The notes below the pieces were generated by a model. The model ran no database searches. It worked only from the letters and a program-made list of their open reading frames with translations, and was not told the origin of the DNA. This document shows, one piece after another, positions 40,504 to 44,902 of a stretch of DNA of 44,902 nt. Numbering within the stretch: position 1 is the first letter of the stretch; each line of letters starts with the position of its first letter. This stretch comes from CAYVSP01 sp964453655 (GTDB lineage Bacteria > Patescibacteriota > Saccharimonadia > Saccharimonadales > CAYVSP01): assembly GCA_964453655.1 (NCBI GenBank), contig CAYVSP010000003.1, positions 1 through 44,902 on the forward strand, written 5' to 3'. Position numbers and translations under genes: made by a program.

Positions 40504-40620
40504 TCTTCTAAATTAGAAGACTGCAAGTTCGGTGAAGCGAAAGCTCTCACAGAAGCTTGCTTCGAAAAAGCTTGAGTGGAAAAGGATGAAGTCCGCTTTC
40601 CTGTGCGGGGCAATCCTTTT
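40504..40620. other. Hairpin-rich intergenic block after the sortase operon
   Basis: Three successive inverted repeats: TCTTCTAA/TTAGAAGA (40504-40520), GAAGC...GCTTC with inner AAGCT/AGCTT (40534-40563), and AAAAGGAT/ATCCTTTT (40580-40620) enclosing CCGC/GCGG. The last could end the sortase message. Together they suggest a small RNA or processing sites. Confidence 0.45.
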
Positions 40621-40632
40621 ATAAGGCCTAGA

Positions 40633-40731
40633 CTAAAAATTAACAGTATGTATATGCTGCAGGTACGCGATAACCGCAAGGCCTAACGCAATAATCATTA
40701 GAAGCAAAACTGTGCGATGCCACTCTTTCAT
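40633..40731 (-). CDS. 32-residue membrane peptide coupled to the sortase
   Basis: ATG at 40731 overlaps the sortase stop as ATGA; stop TAG 40635-40633. MKEWHRTVLLLM continues into a hydrophobic helix (LLMIIALGLAVIAYL) and a short polar end. The 4-base coupling makes it a credible gene; a small partner or stabiliser of the sortase is possible. Confidence 0.6.
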   Translation of the reverse strand: MKEWHRTVLLLMIIALGLAVIAYLQHIHTVNF

Positions 40732-41336
40732 GATGCCCTCTTCGATACTAACTCAGCCTGCACAACCAGTCGCTTTGAGGCTGTTAATAATGGTGTACAA
40801 GTATAAAGTGTCAGCAGGTTATTGTTGCTGGGGGCCACTAATGTACCGTCAGTCGGTGGCACAATTGATATTTTTGTAACTTTATAGGTGTATTCTTGAT
40901 TGTCCCAGTCAACCGTTATGCGGTCATTCAGTTCTATTTTGTCCAAGAAATAAAAGACGCCTTTTGGTGAGGTGTACGTAAAGCGATGGCCAGCCATGAC
41001 AGTATTACTGCCCTGCTGCGGCGTACTACTGTTAGGCAAATGCCAAATACCCTTGTTTAATTCAGAAAAAGTCGGACCGTTATTGATATGCTCTTTTAAG
41101 TCCATTCTTGGAATAGTTATCAGCATCCCCTGTGGTATAGGTTGTTTTTGGTTGCTTGGTTGATTGTCGGTTACTTGAACCACCGAATTAGGAGGCTGGA
41201 CAGTTACGCGCTTGGTGTACCACCACCACAAGTTAGGTAGATATGGTAGCGCTATTAAGTAGAGTCCAATCAGCACTGCGATTACGCTGAGAATGTCATT
41301 AACGGCGCGTAAACGCTTGTTGTGCTTCTTTTTCAT
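40728..41336 (-). CDS. Sortase
   Basis: 202 residues. N-terminal membrane anchor (ILSVIAVLIGLYLIALPYL), then the sortase beta-barrel with His117 in VMAGHRFTY, Cys180 in LLTLYTCTP and Arg189 in SKRLVVQAEL: the complete His-Cys-Arg set. Spacing and TLYTC resemble the class D/E group. It cleaves sorting signals and joins proteins to the cell wall; the LTNTG/LINTG proteins in this window are likely substrates. TATAAT (41348-41343) is exactly 6 nt before the ATG. Divergent from the giant adhesin. Confidence 0.93.
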   Translation of the reverse strand: MKKKHNKRLRAVNDILSVIAVLIGLYLIALPYLPNLWWWYTKRVTVQPPNSVVQVTDNQPSNQKQPIPQGMLITIPRMDLKEHINNGPTFSELNKGIWHLPNSSTPQQGSNTVMAGHRFTYTSPKGVFYFLDKIELNDRITVDWDNQEYTYKVTKISIVPPTDGTLVAPSNNNLLTLYTCTPLLTASKRLVVQAELVSKRAS

Positions 41337-41396
41337 ACCTCAATTATAGATGGCTTCTATGTAATAAAAAGTGTAAATGTTCTGCAAAAGCTAGCC

Positions 41397-41425
41397 TTGC
41401 AATTGTCCCTTAAGTAGTATATAGT
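41397..41425 (+). promoter_or_regulatory. Promoter of the giant adhesin
   Basis: TTGCAA (41397-41402), 17 bases, TATAGT (41420-41425). Predicted start near 41432 leaves a structured leader of about 115 nt. Confidence 0.7.
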
Positions 41426-41441
41426 CCAAATCAAATACAAA

Positions 41442-41540
41442 CTACCCGGGCAAAAAGCTCTAAGTGGGGTAGGTAACTTTGGTGCTAAAAGCAGCACCTA
41501 AAGCGCCGAAATAGACTAACAACAATAATCTAGGCGAGGT
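41442..41540 (+). promoter_or_regulatory. Structured 5' leader of the adhesin mRNA
   Basis: Three hairpins: CTACCC/GGGTAG (41442-41472) enclosing GGGC/GCTC, GGTGCT/AGCACC (41481-41498), and CGCC...TAGA/TCTA...GGCG (41504-41536). The Shine-Dalgarno-like GAGG (41536-41539) starts in the last stem, 7 nt before the ATG. This could be a translational switch. I cannot match it to a riboswitch class I know. Confidence 0.5.
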
Positions 41541-41546
41541 GTCATT

Positions 41547-44500
41547 ATGAGTATATTAAATCGTAAATTTTTAACAATTTTACGATCTTTATCATTGTTT
41601 GGTGTATTTGCAGTCTTTCTTCTTAGTTTAATTGCACCCGTTTCTCGTGTTTTTGCCGACGCAGCTGATCCTATCCCCGCCTCTACAGTCGGGCAAGTTG
41701 TTGTCAATGGCGATAGTACTGTAACTGTTACAGTAAATGGCCAGTGGCAGTGGACAACTCATAATAGCGATTGTAATTTAGACCGTTTTGGCGTTGGATC
41801 GGCAGTTGACTGGAATGACTCTTCTCAGCCTGGCAACACGGTTGGTACTATCAACGGCACGACAGTTGATGTGGGGGCCGCTGCGAGTAATAGCTTGAAT
41901 CCGGCCGATAATACTGTTCACTACTTAGCTAACCCGGCAGGCACAATAAACCCGGTAACAAATGCGCCATATGCTGGTACTACATACTGTGGTACTTACA
42001 GCGTAGCTAATGATTATAATTCCGGTAATTGGGGCCCGCTTTCACACACCTACCCGGCTGGCACAACCTCAATCAGCCCTTGTGTCGTAACATATGACAT
42101 TCATGCTAATGAGGGAAATAATACTTTTCCAAGAACGCCCAAATCAGACCATCTTGTTGCGGGTGGCAACAATCACAACGATGACAACTCTATACAAAAG
42201 AATGCCAATACACCTCTCGGCAATGGTTGTTTCACGGCCAACATCCAGAACTTGATCGTAGTTAAGCACGTTATTAATGATAATAATGGAACCAAAACGG
42301 CTAGTGACTTCACTATGAATGTGACGGCTAATAATCCGTCGCAAAGTTCTTTCCCTGGGAGTGAAGCCGGTACGACCGTACAAGTTGGTACCGGTGCTTA
42401 TAGCGTAGATGAAAGCCCTGTGGCTGATTATGCAAAAACTTTGGGCGCCGGCTGTTCTGGTACCTTTGCAGCCGGTGAAACCAAAATCTGCACTATTACA
42501 AATGATGATGTTGTTCCACCGCCAACTCTTAAGTTGGTTAAGACTGTTACCAACGATAACGGTGGGACCAAAACGGCTAGTGACTTTCAAGGAAAAATAG
42601 ATGGAAACAATGTTGATTGGTCTACTCCGGTAGTCGTAACAGCCGGTCAACATACAGCCAGTGAGGTTACTCTACCTTCCTATACAGCCAGCTCTTGGGG
42701 TGGTGACTGTGCAGCTAACGGCACCATTACACTAGCGGCTGGGCAAAACGCCACTTGTACTATTACAAATAATGATAAGCCTCCTATTGTTATTGTTAAC
42801 AAACTAGTCAGCAATCCCTATGGCACTGCCCTCAGCGCCAATTCATTCCCATTGTTTGTTGACGCTACTCAAGTAACCAACGGGGCTTCAAATACCCAGT
42901 TTAATGCCGGTAATCACACCGTAAGTGAAACGCAACAAACAGGCTACAGCTTTACTGGTGTTACGGGTGATTGCTCGATCGATAATTTCCAAGTTATAAA
43001 TATAATGTTGAGCATAGGAACCACATCAACCTGTACCCTAACCAACACAGCTATTCAGCCAAAGCTAATTGTTAAGAAGCACGTCATTAATGACAACAAT
43101 GGGACGAAGACGGCTAGTGACTTTACCATGACAGTTGGCGGTAATTCGGTCGTAGTTCCAAACTTTCCTGGTGATGAAGCCGGTACAACCATTAATTTGA
43201 ATGAGGGCAATTACTCTGTAGATGAGTTAGCTGTTGCCGGATATACAAAAAGCTTAGGCGCCAACTGTAGCGGTACCATAGCTATCGGCGAAACTAAAAC
43301 CTGTACCGTCACCAATGACGACATTGCACAGCCAACTTTGACGTTAGTAAAAACTGTTACAAACAATAACGGCGGCACCAAGACAGCTAATGATTTCCAG
43401 GGTAAGATCGACGGCAACAATGTGGCTTGGTCTACTCCAGTAACCGTAGCTCCTGGTCAGCATAGCGCTAGCGAAGTTACACTGCCTAATTATTCAGCTA
43501 GCTCTTGGGGCGGCGATTGTGCAACCAATGGTAGCATTACCTTATCTTTTGGCCAGAATGCGACCTGTACCATTACCAACGATGATATCCCGCCATCGGT
43601 CATTGTTAACAAGCTAGTCAGCAACCCTTATGGGACACCGCTGGATGCTAGTCTCTTCCCACTCTTCGTTGACGCCACACAGGTAACCAATGGTGCTACA
43701 AACACCCAATTTAATGCTGGTAGCCACACCGTTAGTGAAACCCAGCAGACTGGTTATAGTTTAACTGGCATAAGCGGTGACTGCACTATGGGCAACTCAG
43801 CCATCGGAATTATGTTAAGTATTGGTGTTACTTCATCTTGTACTTTGACTAACACAGCTATTCAACCAAAGTTGATAGTCAAAAAGCACGTTATTAACGA
43901 TAATAGCGGTACTGAGTCAGCTGATGATTTCACTATGACAGTCAGCGGTAATTCAGTTGTGGTTCCTAACTTCCCTGGCGATGAGGGTGGTACAACCATT
44001 AATCTGAACGAGGGTAGTTATTCAGCCGATGAGTTGGCCGATGCCGGCTATACCAAGAGTATTGGAGCCAACTGTAGCGGTACAATAGCCATAGGTGAAA
44101 CGAAAACCTGCACAATTACCAACAACGACGTTCCCCATCCTCAAATCCATGTCGTCAAAAGCGGCCAAGCAACCGCTCATGAAGGCGACACCGTGACTTA
44201 TACATTCACCGTAACTAATACTGGTGATACGCCGCTGGATAACATAACCGTCAACGATAATGTAGCTGGTGTCGGTAACTATCAATCGGGTGACAGTAAT
44301 AATGACGGTATTTTGCAAACCACCGAAACGTGGATATACACCAAAGACTTCGTAATTCCAACCCCTCAGATAGCAAATGTCAATAATACCGTAACAGCAT
44401 GTGGACACCTTAACCAAACGCAAGTTTGTGACACTGATTACCACCATCTGGATGTGCTGCATCCATCCATCCAGGTTGTTAAGTCAGGTCCAGCAACTGC

Positions 44501-44902
44501 GTTCCAAGGCGACACCGTGACTTATCACTTTACTGTGACCAATACCGGAGACATTGCCCTTAACAACGTTGGTATAGATGACGACATTGCAATCGGTGAA
44601 GTATGTAACGATAATACTTTGGATATTGGTGCGTCAACCACTTGCACAGCAACCTACACAATACCTTCATCACAAACTGCTGATGTTACAAACCACGTAA
44701 TTGCCAGCGGCACTGACTCGCTACAAAAAACAGTTACAGATACCGACGAACACACCCTAGTCGTGTTGCACCCATCTATCCAAGTCGTTAAATCAGGTCC
44801 GACCTCAGCCACACCTGGCAGTACTGTGACTTACACCTTTACAGTAACCAATACCGGTAATACACCTATCAGTGCAGTAACAGTCAACGATAACATTGCC
44901 GG
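41547..44902 (+). CDS. Giant repetitive cell-surface adhesin (5' part; continues beyond the window)
   Basis: Open from ATG 41547 to the window edge, over 1,118 codons. Signal peptide (LSLFGVFAVFLLSLIAPVSRVFA) followed by about 205 residues of unique, Asn/Thr/Gly-rich sequence. From residue 236 come seven prealbumin/SpaA-like modules in the order A-B-C-A-B-C-A, then from residue 867 three DUF11-type modules (each with VVKSG..., GDTVTYTFTVTNTGD). Each A/B module ends in a Cys-containing CTITNDD-like strand. It is very likely a wall-anchored stalk. Its C-terminal signal lies outside the window, so sortase anchoring is inferred only. Divergent from the sortase gene. Confidence 0.93.
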   Translation, partial: MSILNRKFLTILRSLSLFGVFAVFLLSLIAPVSRVFADAADPIPASTVGQVVVNGDSTVTVTVNGQWQWTTHNSDCNLDRFGVGSAVDWNDSSQPGNTVGTINGTTVDVGAAASNSLNPADNTVHYLANPAGTINPVTNAPYAGTTYCGTYSVANDYNSGNWGPLSHTYPAGTTSISPCVVTYDIHANEGNNTFPRTPKSDHLVAGGNNHNDDNSIQKNANTPLGNGCFTANIQNLIVVKHVINDNNGTKTASDFTMNVTANNPSQSSFPGSEAGTTVQVGTGAYSVDESPVADYAKTLGAGCSGTFAAGETKICTITNDDVVPPPTLKLVKTVTNDNGGTKTASDFQGKIDGNNVDWSTPVVVTAGQHTASEVTLPSYTASSWGGDCAANGTITLAAGQNATCTITNNDKPPIVIVNKLVSNPYGTALSANSFPLFVDATQVTNGASNTQFNAGNHTVSETQQTGYSFTGVTGDCSIDNFQVINIMLSIGTTSTCTLTNTAIQPKLIVKKHVINDNNGTKTASDFTMTVGGNSVVVPNFPGDEAGTTINLNEGNYSVDELAVAGYTKSLGANCSGTIAIGETKTCTVTNDDIAQPTLTLVKTVTNNNGGTKTANDFQGKIDGNNVAWSTPVTVAPGQHSASEVTLPNYSASSWGGDCATNGSITLSFGQNATCTITNDDIPPSVIVNKLVSNPYGTPLDASLFPLFVDATQVTNGATNTQFNAGSHTVSETQQTGYSLTGISGDCTMGNSAIGIMLSIGVTSSCTLTNTAIQPKLIVKKHVINDNSGTESADDFTMTVSGNSVVVPNFPGDEGGTTINLNEGSYSADELADAGYTKSIGANCSGTIAIGETKTCTITNNDVPHPQIHVVKSGQATAHEGDTVTYTFTVTNTGDTPLDNITVNDNVAGVGNYQSGDSNNDGILQTTETWIYTKDFVIPTPQIANVNNTVTACGHLNQTQVCDTDYHHLDVLHPSIQVVKSGPATAFQGDTVTYHFTVTNTGDIALNNVGIDDDIAIGEVCNDNTLDIGASTTCTATYTIPSSQTADVTNHVIASGTDSLQKTVTDTDEHTLVVLHPSIQVVKSGPTSATPGSTVTYTFTVTNTGNTPISAVTVNDNIA
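42252..44144 (+). repeat. A-B-C-A-B-C-A module repeats in the adhesin gene
   Basis: Module starts: A1 42252, B1 42528, C1 42786, A2 43065, B2 43338, C2 43596, A3 43872. Equivalent modules are nearly identical in protein but less so in DNA (for example VNKLVSNPYGT in both C copies with synonymous differences). This points to an older tandem duplication of an A-B-C block with retained selection. Confidence 0.88.
44145..44902 (+). repeat. DUF11-type repeats in the adhesin gene
   Basis: Module starts at 44145, 44469 and 44778 (last one cut by the window). Common core: IHVVKSG or IQVVKSG, then DTVTYTFTVTNTG, then a D..A strand. Confidence 0.85.

Noticed and set aside
42144..42653. Long minus-strand frame within the adhesin
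   Set aside because: Antisense shadow caused by biased codon use in repeats; similar ones recur at other modules, and the plus frame is continuous through all module boundaries.

Overview
The window looks like a chromosomal segment of a Candidatus Saccharibacteria (TM7)-type member of the Patescibacteria/CPR. This is an inference from gene content, not a database match. It carries compact partial glycolysis (tpiA, pgk, pyk), an Rpf-like DUF348 muralytic protein, a sortase with LxNTG surface proteins, a murD-murL pair, standard-code use of TGA as a stop, and many genes that start within a few bases of their promoter -10 box.

Layout. 1-9.8 kb, all minus strand: tmRNA, a MarR regulator, rsmA, an Rpf-like protein, a PcrA/UvrD helicase, a small membrane protein, tpiA, pgk, pyk. 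9.88-14.28 kb: a complete 4.4-kb integrative element in the 3' end of a tRNA-Glu gene, carrying an MvaI/BcnI-type restriction endonuclease, a beta-class methyltransferase, a membrane protein and a large serine recombinase. The host tRNA terminator is stranded at the far end, and the recombinase C-terminus changes with integration. 14.4-23.3 kb, minus strand: two tandemly duplicated surface proteins with a leftover fragment of histidine-kinase gene between them, then a tightly overlapping operon (PaaK-like adenylating enzyme, ThiF/E1-like enzyme, nitroreductase-alpha/beta hydrolase fusion, 7TM-GAF histidine kinase). 23.4-27.7 kb, plus strand: aminotransferase, CheY-like regulator, a structured RNA, murD and murL. 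Then folD on the minus strand.

28.6-31.7 kb is the most unusual part. A second copy of the structured RNA directly abuts tRNA-Lys(CUU). The 3' end of that tRNA (TGGCCCTCCA) then recurs seven times (one copy degenerate), each full copy preceded by a similar stretch of about 22 bases. The repeats divide the region into small cassettes, mostly with one short ORF just after the repeat and with its own promoter. It resembles an integron-like array built on a tRNA attachment site, but no recombinase lies next to it.

31.7-41.3 kb: a third LxNTG surface protein, a KGG-type mini-protein, dihydrofolate reductase, folC, tRNA-Arg, a cluster of small membrane proteins (2-TM potassium channel, two DUF7144-like, HdeD-like, a large unknown), a deoxynucleoside-kinase-like protein, a methyltransferase, and a sortase coupled to a 32-residue membrane peptide. 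From 41.5 kb to the end runs the 5' part (over 1,118 codons) of a giant repetitive adhesin with a structured 5' leader, divergent from the sortase.

Connections: folD, DHFR and folC form a scattered folate set. The sortase probably anchors the three LxNTG proteins and perhaps the adhesin. murD/murL suggest that D-Glu enters peptidoglycan by epimerisation of the nucleotide precursor.
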